DNA of 64,000 nucleotides from Allobaculum stercoricanis DSM 13633 (GTDB taxonomy: Bacteria; Bacillota_I; Bacilli_A; Erysipelotrichales; Erysipelotrichaceae): the NCBI RefSeq assembly GCF_000384195.1, contig NZ_KB913034.1, positions 595,478 to 659,477 on the forward strand, in the 5' to 3' direction. Of the stretch, positions 15,321 through 24,588 are shown in pieces. The notes under the pieces were generated by a model. It saw only the letters and a list, made by a program, of their open reading frames with translations. It was not told the origin of the DNA and made no database searches. Each line of letters begins with the position of its first letter. Position 1 is the first letter of the stretch. The translations under genes and the position numbers were made by a program.

Positions 15321-15392
15321 ATGGTCATGACTTTAGACTTCATCAGTATTATTCATTTATCAAACAATCTTTTTGCGTACCTTTTTTTCTAA
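15321..15392 (+). CDS. Candidate 23-codon leader peptide upstream of purE
   Basis: ATG at 15321 follows GGGGGTAAGG, a plausible ribosome binding site. The 23-codon hydrophobic ORF ends NLFAYLFF and its TAA (15390-15392) lies in the loop of the terminator at 15375-15406. A ribosome on this ORF would cover the left arm of that hairpin, the arrangement expected for a translation-dependent attenuator. There is no marked run of one regulatory amino acid. Prediction only. Confidence 0.35.
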   Translation: MVMTLDFISIIHLSNNLFAYLFF

Positions 15393-15406
15393 CCGGTACG
15401 CTTTTT
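15375..15406 (+). terminator. Leader terminator (attenuator) upstream of purE
   Basis: GCGTACC (15375-15381) pairs perfectly with GGTACGC (15395-15401) and is followed by TTTTT. It sits 112 bases before purE in the same direction with no full gene upstream, so it must act on the leader RNA. Confidence 0.75.
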
Positions 15407-15517
15407 GTATTTAATTTTTAATACAAAGCCAAAAAGACCAACAAAAACCATATTGAGATCCTCAAAATACCGATGTTCAAGTGGACATTGAACAAGTGAA
15501 AGGAATAGGAACAATTA

Positions 15518-16015
15518 ATGGAAAACGCAAAAGTTTTAGTTGTCATGGGAAGTCGTTCTGATCTCCCAGTTATGGAAGGATGTCTCGATCAGCTTAAAGC
15601 ACTCGAAATTCCTTATGAAGTACGTGTACTTTCTGCACACCGTACACCAGATGCCGTTCTCGAATTATCTAAAAATGCACAGGATAACGGAATCCAGGTG
15701 ATTATTGCTGCAGCTGGTGGTGCTGCGCACTTAGCCGGAGTACTCGCTAGCTCAACAATTTTGCCAATTATCGGCATTCCAATGCAAACTTCAGCTCTTG
15801 GTGGAATGGATAGCCTTCTTTCTACTGTACAAATGCCAGCTGGAGTACCAGTTGCAACTGTTGCAATTGGAAAAGCAGGTGCGAAAAACGCTGCAATTCT
15901 TGCTGGACAAATCTTGGCTCTTTCTGATCCAAAAATGAGAGCAATTTTAGAAAAATTCAAAGCGGACCAAAAAGAATCTGTATTAAAACAATCTTATTTA
16001 GAAGACAATAACTAA
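15518..16015 (+). CDS. purE: N5-carboxyaminoimidazole ribonucleotide mutase
   Basis: 165 residues. PurE class I interconverts N5-CAIR and CAIR in purine synthesis. Visible motifs are VVMGSRSDLPVM (residues 8-19), VLSAHRTPD with the active-site histidine, AAAGGAAHLAGV and TSALGGMDSLLSTVQMPAGVPVATVAIG. The ribosome binding site is modest (AAAGGAATAGG). It is the first gene of the operon that runs through fhs. No purK is visible beside it, although class I PurE normally needs PurK. Confidence 0.95.
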   Translation: MENAKVLVVMGSRSDLPVMEGCLDQLKALEIPYEVRVLSAHRTPDAVLELSKNAQDNGIQVIIAAAGGAAHLAGVLASSTILPIIGIPMQTSALGGMDSLLSTVQMPAGVPVATVAIGKAGAKNAAILAGQILALSDPKMRAILEKFKADQKESVLKQSYLEDNN

Positions 16016-16227
16016 TGGAAATCACTCACACCGATGTGTCAAAAATGATTGATTTTCAATTCTTCTTCAAAACAAAAATGATCAAGTGATCAATTAGACA
16101 ATACGCAATGATATCGACTGTACAGTTTAGCTTATTTTGCAATTTGAGAAGAATGAGAAGAGCAATTCGATAATAAGGATCGTGAGTTTTAAAACCCAAA
16201 AGGGTAATAAAGAGGAAATATATTCAA

Positions 16228-19200
16228 ATGGATACTCGTAGACTGATTCGAAAGAAACCTGCCTACATGGTAGAAAGTACATCTTTACAGGAAACATTGA
16301 AAAAAGACCTTTCTTTAGCTGATGATTTCTCTGTAGAACTGTACGTGATTTATGACATTTTTAATGCCGACGACAACGATTTAGCTTTATTGGAAAAAAA
16401 CGTTATTGCTGAACCAGCAATTGACGAAGTTTTAACAGAAAGCGATCTGAATCTTGAAGGCAAAACTGTATTGGCATTCGAATTTTTACCTGGACAATAT
16501 GACCAGCGTGCCGATTCAGCAATGCAATGCTTAATGCTTTTAAACAATAAAGAAGATGTTCGCATTCACTCCGGAACTTTAATGGTGATGGAAAATGTAA
16601 CTGCAAAACAACTCGAAGCAATTGAGCACTACATGATCAACCCAGTTGAATCTCGTAAAAAAGATATGAACGTTTTAGACGATAGCCAAAAAGTGGATAT
16701 CCAAGACGTTCCTGTTGTTGAAGGATTCATCAACTTAGATGCTGATCAAATCGCAGCAATGCGTACTGAATTAGGACTTGCGATGTCAAATGAAGACTTA
16801 GCCTTCATTCAAGACTACTTCAAAAATACAAAACATCGTGATCCATTCATGACAGAAATCCGTGTATTGGATACTTATTGGTCTGACCACTGCCGTCATA
16901 CAACTTTTGAAACAATTTTAAAGAACGTTCATTTTGATGATGCAACATTCAATGAAAAATTAGAAAAAGCATGGCAGATGTATCTTGATTTACGTAAAGA
17001 AACTGGACGCGAAGAAAAACCAATCACATTGATGGATCTTGCAACAATTGCCGGTCGTACATTACGTAAACGCGGAAAATTAGATGACCAAGAAGTCAGT
17101 GATGAAATCAATGCTTGCTCCATTGAAATCGAAGTGGATGTCAATGGTCAGCCTGAACCTTGGTTATTAATGTTCAAAAACGAAACACACAACCACCCAA
17201 CAGAAATCGAACCATTCGGTGGTGCAGCAACATGCATCGGTGGTGCAATTCGTGACCCACTTTCCGGACGTAGCTATGTTTACCAAGCAATGCGTATTAC
17301 TGGTGCTGCTGATATTACTGCTCCACTATCTGAAACACTTGAACATAAACTTCCACAATCTAAAATTTCCAAAACTGCAGCTCGTGGTTACTCCTCTTAT
17401 GGAAACCAGATCGGTTTAGCTACGACTTATGTCGAAGAAATTTTTGATGAAGGATACGTTGCTAAGCGTATGGAAGTTGGTGGTGTAGTTGGTGCTGCAC
17501 CTAAACATCACGTAAAACGTGAAAAACCAGCTGCTGGTGATGTCATCGTTTATATCGGTGGTGCTACTGGTCGCGATGGTATCGGTGGTGCTACTGGTTC
17601 TTCCAAAGAACATACTGACACTTCCTTAGATACATGCTCTTCTGAAGTACAAAAAGGGAATGCGGTTATGGAACGTAAATTACAACGTTTATTCCGTAAC
17701 CCAGATGCAACACGTTTAATCAAAAAAGCAAACGACTTCGGTGCTGGTGGGGTATCCGTAGCAGTTGGTGAATTAGCAGATGGCTTAGACATTAACTTAG
17801 ATGCTGTACCAGTTAAATATACTGGCTTAGATGGAACTGAACTTGCGATCTCTGAAAGCCAAGAACGTATGGCAGTTTGTATCGAAGCGAAAGACCTCGA
17901 TGCGTTCTTAAAAGAATGTGAAAAAGAAAACTTAAATGCGATCAAAGTTGCAGAAGTTCGTGCTGACAAACGTCTGATCATGAAATGGCGTGGCGATGTT
18001 ATCGTTGATTTAGATCGTGAATTCTTAGATACAAACGGTGTTCGTCAAAACGTAGACGTCGTAATGAAATCTGGTGAACAAGACGTTAACCCATGGAAAG
18101 TTAACGATCAGCAAACAGACTTATTAACTGCTTTACAACAAGATCACACAGCAAATCAAAGCGGTTTAGCAGAAATGTTTGACTCCTCCATCGGTAAGAG
18201 TACTGTCCTCATGCCATTTGGTGGTAAAACACAACGCACTCCAGAAATTGGTTCTGTTCAAAAATTACCAGTAGATGGATTCACAAACACTTGCTCTTTA
18301 ATGACTTATGGTTTTGATCCAAAATTATCTCGTTTCTCACCATGGTTAGGAGCGCAATATTCTGTAGTTGAATCCTTAGCACGTTTAAGTGCATTAGGTG
18401 CTGATCCATTTACTGCGCGTTTAACAAACCAAGAATACTTTGAACGTTTAGGTAAAGATCCTGAAAAATGGGGTTACCCATTAGAAGCATTACTCGGTTT
18501 AGTTAATGCGCAAATGGAATTCGAAACACCAGCAATTGGTGGTAAAGACTCCATGAGTGGTACATTCAACGAACTCCACGTTCCACCAACATTAATCACA
18601 TTTGCAGTAACCACTGCTAAAACAGATGCAATCGTTTGTGGTGAATTTAAACAAGCTGGATCCAACATCTACTTAGTTGAACATAACCCACTTGCTAACT
18701 ACGAGCCAAACTACACTCAAATTAAAGAAAACTTTAAAAACGTTTTAGCTCAAAACAAAGCAGGTAACATTTTATCCGCTCGTTTAGTTAAAGACAGTGG
18801 TGTAGGGGCTGCAACGGCAATCATGGCATTTGGTAACGAAATTGGTGCACAAATCACAATTGAAAAACCATATGCATATCGTTTAGGTAGCTTAATTGTC
18901 GAAACACAAAACGAAGTAGATCTTCCGAACTGGACTAAGATCGGTACAACTTTAGAAACACCTGAATTACACATCAACGATGAACACGTAAGCTTAGATG
19001 AAGCTTATGCAGCTTGGACAAGCCGTTACGATGATCTTTATCCAAGACTTGTTGAAGGATCTAAAGAAACTTTAGATACACCTTTATTTGAAGGTGAAAA
19101 ACGCTTCTCTAAAGTTAAAGTTGAAAAACCAGTTGTCGTAATTCCAGTATTCCCAGGACAAAACTGTGAATTAGATACAGCAACTAAATTCAGACGTGCT

Positions 19201-19932
19201 GGAGCTGAAGTACATGTCGTTGTCTTCAACAACCTTGATGTTGATCACATCCGTCAGTCCATCGAAACATTAGCTCAAGAAATCGAAAAAGCACAAATCA
19301 TGATGGTTGTTGGTGGATTCTCCTTAGCAGATGAACCAGATGGATCCGGTAAATTTATCGTTTCCGTATTACGTAACCCACGTATTGCCAAAGCAATCGA
19401 AACAATGCGTGCTAACGAAGGTTTAATCTTAGGTATCTGTAACGGATTCCAGGCTCTCGTTAAATCTGGATTATTACCATTTGGCGATAGCTCTCATGAT
19501 GTAAATGAATTAGCAACATTATTCAGAAACGACATTAACCGTCACATTTCTCATATTGCTTCTACAAGAATTACATCTAACCGTTCTCCATGGTTACAAA
19601 ACTTCAAAGCAGGTCAAATTCACTCTGTTGCAATGTCTCATGGTGAAGGTAAATTCATGGCTAGCCCTGAATTACTTGCAAAACTCCAAGCTAATGGTCA
19701 AATCGCTACTCAATACGTTGACCCAGAAGGTAATCCAACAATGGATGGTCAATACAATCCAAACGGAACATGCTTGGCAATCGAAGGTATCCTTTCTGAA
19801 GACGGCATGATCTTCGGTAAGATGGGACATAGCGAACGTTATGAAGATGGATTATTCAAAAATATCGCTGGCGATTGCGACCAAGATATTTTCGAATCTG
19901 GTGTATCTTTCTTCACACACAAAGGAAAATAA
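16228..19932 (+). CDS. purL: Phosphoribosylformylglycinamidine synthase, single-chain PurL
   Basis: 1234 residues, the large single-chain form that combines the PurS, PurL and PurQ parts. It converts FGAR, ATP and glutamine to FGAM. The N-terminal 180 residues are PurS-like. The linker holds TYWSDHCRHTTF near residue 215. Two AIRS-type halves follow, with MFKNETHNHPTEIEPFGGA and GGKDSMSG. The C-terminal glutaminase begins about residue 969 (PVFPGQNCELDTA), with nucleophile Cys1071 in GICNGFQ and His1138 in SHGEGKF. A 212-base gap with no gene separates it from purE. Bacilli usually have split PurS/Q/L, so the fused type is informative about lineage. Confidence 0.96.
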   Translation: MDTRRLIRKKPAYMVESTSLQETLKKDLSLADDFSVELYVIYDIFNADDNDLALLEKNVIAEPAIDEVLTESDLNLEGKTVLAFEFLPGQYDQRADSAMQCLMLLNNKEDVRIHSGTLMVMENVTAKQLEAIEHYMINPVESRKKDMNVLDDSQKVDIQDVPVVEGFINLDADQIAAMRTELGLAMSNEDLAFIQDYFKNTKHRDPFMTEIRVLDTYWSDHCRHTTFETILKNVHFDDATFNEKLEKAWQMYLDLRKETGREEKPITLMDLATIAGRTLRKRGKLDDQEVSDEINACSIEIEVDVNGQPEPWLLMFKNETHNHPTEIEPFGGAATCIGGAIRDPLSGRSYVYQAMRITGAADITAPLSETLEHKLPQSKISKTAARGYSSYGNQIGLATTYVEEIFDEGYVAKRMEVGGVVGAAPKHHVKREKPAAGDVIVYIGGATGRDGIGGATGSSKEHTDTSLDTCSSEVQKGNAVMERKLQRLFRNPDATRLIKKANDFGAGGVSVAVGELADGLDINLDAVPVKYTGLDGTELAISESQERMAVCIEAKDLDAFLKECEKENLNAIKVAEVRADKRLIMKWRGDVIVDLDREFLDTNGVRQNVDVVMKSGEQDVNPWKVNDQQTDLLTALQQDHTANQSGLAEMFDSSIGKSTVLMPFGGKTQRTPEIGSVQKLPVDGFTNTCSLMTYGFDPKLSRFSPWLGAQYSVVESLARLSALGADPFTARLTNQEYFERLGKDPEKWGYPLEALLGLVNAQMEFETPAIGGKDSMSGTFNELHVPPTLITFAVTTAKTDAIVCGEFKQAGSNIYLVEHNPLANYEPNYTQIKENFKNVLAQNKAGNILSARLVKDSGVGAATAIMAFGNEIGAQITIEKPYAYRLGSLIVETQNEVDLPNWTKIGTTLETPELHINDEHVSLDEAYAAWTSRYDDLYPRLVEGSKETLDTPLFEGEKRFSKVKVEKPVVVIPVFPGQNCELDTATKFRRAGAEVHVVVFNNLDVDHIRQSIETLAQEIEKAQIMMVVGGFSLADEPDGSGKFIVSVLRNPRIAKAIETMRANEGLILGICNGFQALVKSGLLPFGDSSHDVNELATLFRNDINRHISHIASTRITSNRSPWLQNFKAGQIHSVAMSHGEGKFMASPELLAKLQANGQIATQYVDPEGNPTMDGQYNPNGTCLAIEGILSEDGMIFGKMGHSERYEDGLFKNIAGDCDQDIFESGVSFFTHKGK

Positions 19933-20095
19933 AAACATTTCAATCAATTTCGGTTGAACAACAAATAAAAAATTAAAAATAACACGCTTGCAGATCTTTG
20001 AATCGACAAAAGGATTTGATCCACTTGTCGACTCATCGATCTTGTAGGCATGTTTCAATATCCATATCAATGAAACATTAATGGAAAGGGATAAT

Positions 20096-21127
20096 ATGGC
20101 AGATCAATATAAAGCAGCTGGTGTCGATTTAGAGGCTGGTTACGATAGTGTTAGACGAATCAAATCACATGTCGCACGTACAACTGTTCCAGGCGCAATG
20201 GCGTCTATTGGAGCTTTTGGCGGGATGTTCGATTTAAAAGCAGCAGGATTAAACGATCCTGTATTAGTTTCCGGAACAGATGGTGTCGGAACAAAATTAA
20301 TGATGGCTTTTGAAATGGATCGCCACGATACAATCGGTATCGATGCGGTCGCAATGTGCGTTAATGACGTATTAGTTCAACAAGCTGCTCCTTTATTCTT
20401 CCTCGATTACATCGCAGTTGGAAAAAACCATCCAGAAGTGATCGAAGCAATTGTTAAAGGTGTTGCGGATGGATGTGTATTAAGTGATTGTGCATTAATC
20501 GGTGGTGAAACTGCAGAAATGCCAGATATGTATGATGTTCATCATTATGACTTAGCTGGATTCTGCGTTGGTGCAGTAGATCGCGCAAACTTATTAACAA
20601 ACGAAAATGTTAAAAGTGGTGACGTATTAATCGGTTTACCTTCTTCAGGTGTTCACTCCAATGGTTTCTCTTTAGTTCGTAAAGTGTTATTCAAAGATAA
20701 CCATTGCGATCCACATGCAACATTTGAAGAACTTGGTGGAAAACGTTTAGGTGACGTATTACTCGAACCAACAGTTATCTACGTAAAACCTGTAAAACAC
20801 TTATTTGGCAAAGTGAACTTACACGGTATGGCTCACATCACAGGTGGTGGGTTCTTCGAAAACATTCCTAGAATGCTTCCAGAAGGATTAGGTGTTTCTA
20901 TCGATCTCGATAGTTTCCCAAGACCTGCAATTTTTGATTTCATTCAGAAACGTTCTAATGTTACTGAACATGAAATGTATAACGTATTCAACATGGGTAT
21001 CGGATTTGTCATTGCAGTAGATCCAGCAGATGCAGACCATGTTCAAGCTTTATTAAAAGAAATGAACCAAGAAAGCTACAAAATCGGTGTCGTAACTGAT
21101 TCAGGTGAAGTGGAGCTTCATCGATGA
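20096..21127 (+). CDS. purM: Phosphoribosylformylglycinamidine cyclo-ligase (AIR synthetase)
   Basis: 343 residues. PurM closes FGAM to AIR with ATP. Motifs: VSGTDGVGTKLMMAF near residues 60-74 and GGETAEMPDMY, then HITGGGFFENIPRMLPEG. The ATG at 20096 is chosen because AAAGGGA precedes it; an ATG five codons upstream has none. A 163-base gap after purL holds a TCGACAA/TTGTCGA hairpin. Its stop overlaps the purN start by four bases (ATGA), indicating coupled translation. Confidence 0.95.
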   Translation: MADQYKAAGVDLEAGYDSVRRIKSHVARTTVPGAMASIGAFGGMFDLKAAGLNDPVLVSGTDGVGTKLMMAFEMDRHDTIGIDAVAMCVNDVLVQQAAPLFFLDYIAVGKNHPEVIEAIVKGVADGCVLSDCALIGGETAEMPDMYDVHHYDLAGFCVGAVDRANLLTNENVKSGDVLIGLPSSGVHSNGFSLVRKVLFKDNHCDPHATFEELGGKRLGDVLLEPTVIYVKPVKHLFGKVNLHGMAHITGGGFFENIPRMLPEGLGVSIDLDSFPRPAIFDFIQKRSNVTEHEMYNVFNMGIGFVIAVDPADADHVQALLKEMNQESYKIGVVTDSGEVELHR

Positions 21128-21711
21128 ACGTCATTGTGTTCGCATCCGGAAGCGGGACAAATTTTGAAGCGCTCATGGAAAAAGCAAACCAAGGCTTATT
21201 AGATGTCAATATCGTTGGTCTTGTTTGTGATAAAGAACAAGCAGCAGTTCGTGCAAAAGCGGATCGCTTGAATGTACCACAACGTTGGTACAACCCTAAA
21301 GCGTATCCAGATAAAGCAGCTTATGAAGCAGATATCCTCGTTTGGCTCAAAGAGTTGAATGTTGAAATGATCGTTCTTTCAGGCTATATGCGAATTGTCG
21401 GCAAAACATTATTGGATGCTTATCCAAATGCGATCGTCAATTTACATCCAGCATTACTTCCTGCTTTTCCAGGCGCTCACTCCATTCAAGATGCATTTGA
21501 TGCAAAAGTGGATCATACCGGAGTCACTGTTCATTTTATCGATGACCAAATTGACCAAGGTCAATTGATCATTCAAGAACGTGTCGATATCGATCCATCT
21601 TGGACATTAGATCAATTAGAAACTGCCGTTCATGCCAAAGAATATGACTTATTCTATCGCGGTGTGAATTTAGCAGCTAAACAGATTCAACAACGCGAAT
21701 CGAATCAATAA
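21124..21711 (+). CDS. purN: Phosphoribosylglycinamide formyltransferase
   Basis: 195 residues. PurN transfers formyl from 10-formyl-THF to GAR. The phosphate loop ASGSGTNFEAL is at residues 7-17. The catalytic Asn-His pair is in IVNLHPALLPAFPG and the catalytic Asp lies in the HTGVTVHFIDDQIDQG region. It overlaps purM by four bases. Its cofactor is supplied by Fhs, encoded at the end of the same operon. Confidence 0.95.
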   Translation: MNVIVFASGSGTNFEALMEKANQGLLDVNIVGLVCDKEQAAVRAKADRLNVPQRWYNPKAYPDKAAYEADILVWLKELNVEMIVLSGYMRIVGKTLLDAYPNAIVNLHPALLPAFPGAHSIQDAFDAKVDHTGVTVHFIDDQIDQGQLIIQERVDIDPSWTLDQLETAVHAKEYDLFYRGVNLAAKQIQQRESNQ

Positions 21712-21737
21712 TAAAAATCATTTTAAAAGACGGACAA

Positions 21738-21764
21738 AAGGAAAATCATTTCTTGATTTTCCTT
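21738..21764 (+). other. Intercistronic hairpin between purN and purH
   Basis: AAGGAAAATCA (21738-21748) pairs perfectly with TGATTTTCCTT (21754-21764). No T-run follows, so it is more likely an RNA-stability or processing element than a terminator. Confidence 0.55.
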
Positions 21765-21795
21765 GGTCTGTTTGATCAAAAGAGAGGAGCTCAAA

Positions 21796-23328
21796 ATGAA
21801 AAGAGCATTAATCAGCGTTTCAGATAAAACTGGGTTAGTCGATTTTGCCAAAGGGCTTGTTGATGCCGGTTATGAAATTATTTCGACAGGGGGAACTCGT
21901 AAAGCATTAGCTGATGCTGGAGTTTCGACAATTTCGATCTCTGATGTAACTGGTTTTCCAGAAATCATGGATGGTCGTGTAAAAACTTTACATCCAAATG
22001 TTCATGGTGCTTTACTTTGCGTTCGTGAAAATCCAGAACACGTTGCCCAAATTAAAGAACTCGGAATTGAATATATCGATTTAGTTTGCGTAAACTTATA
22101 TCCATTCAAAGAAACTGTTCAAAAAGAAGGCGTAAGCCATGAAGAAATCATCGAAAATATCGATATCGGTGGACCAAGCATGTTACGTTCTGCTTCTAAA
22201 AACTACCGTTACATCCCTGTACTTTGCGATCCAAAAGACTACGCAAAAGTATTAGAAGAAATTCAAACTAACGGAGAAACAACTTTAGAAACACGCGAAC
22301 ATTTAGCTGCTAAAGTATTCCGCCACACTGCTCGTTATGATGCAATGATCGCAGATTACTTAACCAAAAAATGTGGAGAACAGTTCCCAGAAAGCATGAC
22401 AATCACTTTCGATAAAGTGCAAGATTTACGTTATGGCGAAAACCCACACCAAAAAGCAGCATTCTACAAAGGTATGCGTCCACAATACTCTTTAGCAAAC
22501 GCAAAACAATTACATGGTAAAGAGTTATCCTACAACAATATCCAAGATGGTAATGCAGCAATCGAAGTCTTAAAAGATTTTGAAGGTTCTAAAGCAGCTG
22601 TTGGATTAAAACACATGAACCCATGTGGTGTTGGTTTAGGAAAAACAATCAATGAAGCTTGGGATAAAGCATACGATGCCGATCCAATCTCTATCTTTGG
22701 TGGAATCGTTGCTCTTAATGATGTTGTTGATGAAGAACTCGCTACAAAACTTTCTAAAATCTTCTTGGAAATCATCATTGCACCAGGTTTCGAAGACAAA
22801 GCGCTTGAAATTTTAACACAAAAGAAAAACATCCGTTTATTACAACTCGATACAACACTTGAACCAAATAACACATTGAAATACACAAACGTAAACGATG
22901 GCCTTTTAGTTCAAGAAATCGATGATCATCAATTAAAAGTTGAAGATTTAACTTATCCAACAGATCGTAAACCAACAGAAGAAGAACTTGAACAACTTCT
23001 GTTTGGATGGAATATCGTTAAACACGTTAAATCTAATGCGATCGTTTTAGTCAAAGACAACCAAACAATCGGTGTTGGTGCAGGCCAAATGAACCGTGTA
23101 GGGGCGGCTAAAATTGCGATCGAACAAGCAGGCGAAAAAGCAAAAGGATCCGTTATGGCATCCGATGCATTCTTCCCAATGCCAGATACAGTTGAAGCAG
23201 CAGTTGCTGCTGGTGTAACAGCAATTATTCAACCAGGTGGATCTATTAAAGATAACCTCTCAATTGAAGAATGCAACAAACACAATATCGCGATGGTCTT
23301 CACAGGCGTTCGCCATTTCAAACACTAA
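21796..23328 (+). CDS. purH: Bifunctional AICAR formyltransferase / IMP cyclohydrolase
   Basis: 510 residues. PurH performs the last two steps to IMP. The N-terminal MGS-like cyclohydrolase domain starts MKRALISVSDKTGLVDFAKG, with ISTGGTRKAL and MDGRVKTLHP. The formyltransferase domain from about residue 200 carries LRYGENPHQKAAFY and KHMNPCG. GAGAGGAG upstream of 21796 fixes the start, eleven codons inside the longest frame. It is separated from purN by a hairpin. Confidence 0.96.
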   Translation: MKRALISVSDKTGLVDFAKGLVDAGYEIISTGGTRKALADAGVSTISISDVTGFPEIMDGRVKTLHPNVHGALLCVRENPEHVAQIKELGIEYIDLVCVNLYPFKETVQKEGVSHEEIIENIDIGGPSMLRSASKNYRYIPVLCDPKDYAKVLEEIQTNGETTLETREHLAAKVFRHTARYDAMIADYLTKKCGEQFPESMTITFDKVQDLRYGENPHQKAAFYKGMRPQYSLANAKQLHGKELSYNNIQDGNAAIEVLKDFEGSKAAVGLKHMNPCGVGLGKTINEAWDKAYDADPISIFGGIVALNDVVDEELATKLSKIFLEIIIAPGFEDKALEILTQKKNIRLLQLDTTLEPNNTLKYTNVNDGLLVQEIDDHQLKVEDLTYPTDRKPTEEELEQLLFGWNIVKHVKSNAIVLVKDNQTIGVGAGQMNRVGAAKIAIEQAGEKAKGSVMASDAFFPMPDTVEAAVAAGVTAIIQPGGSIKDNLSIEECNKHNIAMVFTGVRHFKH

Positions 23329-23346
23329 TCAGGAGTTTCGAGACAG

Positions 23347-24588
23347 ATGAAAATTCTAGTTATTGGTAAAGGAGGACGCGAACACGCACTTGCTTTAGCA
23401 GCAAGTCAGTCCAAACTTTGCGATCAATTATATTGCGCACCAGGAAATCCTGGTATGGCTAAAATTGGCAAACTTGTAAATATCGATGATTCTAAAATCG
23501 ATGAATTAGCTGAATTTGCCCAAAATGAAGGAATCGATTTAACAATCGTTGGACCAGAAAATGCGCTGGCAGACGGAATTGTTGATGCATTTGAAAGCCG
23601 CGGCTTAAAAATCTTTGGCCCTACAAAAGCAGCAGCTCAAGTAGAAGCATCTAAAGATTTTGCTAAAGGTTTAATGAAAAAATACAATATCCCAACAGCT
23701 GATTATCAAACATTTGATAACTTTGAAGACGCAAAAGCGTTTGTCCTTGAAAAAGGTGCGCCAATCGTTATCAAAGAAAATGGATTGAAAGCAGGTAAAG
23801 GGGTAACTGTTGCAACTGATTTAGATATGGCTCTGGAAGCATTAAATATCGCTTTTGAAATCGAAGGCAACAGTGTTGTGATTGAAGAATATTTAGAAGG
23901 ATTTGAATTCTCTTTAATCGCCTTAGTGCATGGTGAAAATGTTTATCCATTAGAATGTGCCCAAGACCACAAACGTGTTGGGGATGGGGACACCGGACCA
24001 AACACAGGCGGAATGGGATCTTATTCTCCAGTTCGTGCGATCACTCAAGATTTAGTGGATACAGCTATGGAATCCATTATGAAACCAATGGCTAAAGCAC
24101 TTTGTGAAGAAGGCTGCCCATTCACTGGTTTCCTTTATGGTGGACTGATGGTCACAAAACGTGGAATTGAAGTTATCGAATTCAACTGCCGTTTTGGAGA
24201 TCCAGAAGCAGAAGTTATTTTATGTCGTTTAACAAGTGACTTCGTGCAAAATATTCTCGATGTTATGGAAGACAAAACACCAGAACTGACTTGGACATCT
24301 AAAACAAGTCATGGTGTAGTTCTCGCTTCTACTGGTTACCCAGCAAGCTCAACTAAAAATGCGCCAATCACAGGTGTTGAAGATGTTGATGGTCTTGTTT
24401 ATCACATGGGTACAAAAATGGAAGACGATACACTACTCACAAATGGGGGTCGTGTTTTAATGGTCGTTTCTTTGGCAGACCAGTTAGAAGAAGCGATGGC
24501 TCATACTTATGCAGAAGTTGAAAAAGTAAAATGCGATAAATTGTTCTATCGTCATGATATTGGTAGAAAGGATTTAAAAAATGCCTAA
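23347..24588 (+). CDS. purD: Phosphoribosylamine-glycine ligase
   Basis: 413 residues, ATP-grasp ligase joining glycine to phosphoribosylamine to give GAR. N-terminal [21 protein letters not shown]-grasp core with [16 protein letters not shown] and [23 protein letters not shown] (split here as [18 protein letters not shown]), and a C-terminal strand-rich domain. It starts 18 bases after purH and its last codons overlap fhs by eight bases, so it is an internal operon gene. Confidence 0.96.
   Translation: MKILVIGKGGREHALALAASQSKLCDQLYCAPGNPGMAKIGKLVNIDDSKIDELAEFAQNEGIDLTIVGPENALADGIVDAFESRGLKIFGPTKAAAQVEASKDFAKGLMKKYNIPTADYQTFDNFEDAKAFVLEKGAPIVIKENGLKAGKGVTVATDLDMALEALNIAFEIEGNSVVIEEYLEGFEFSLIALVHGENVYPLECAQDHKRVGDGDTGPNTGGMGSYSPVRAITQDLVDTAMESIMKPMAKALCEEGCPFTGFLYGGLMVTKRGIEVIEFNCRFGDPEAEVILCRLTSDFVQNILDVMEDKTPELTWTSKTSHGVVLASTGYPASSTKNAPITGVEDVDGLVYHMGTKMEDDTLLTNGGRVLMVVSLADQLEEAMAHTYAEVEKVKCDKLFYRHDIGRKDLKNA

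Noticed and set aside
15285..15420. Purine, PRPP or ZTP riboswitch upstream of purE
   Set aside because: None of the conserved core sequences I know is present; only the terminator and leader ORF are supported.
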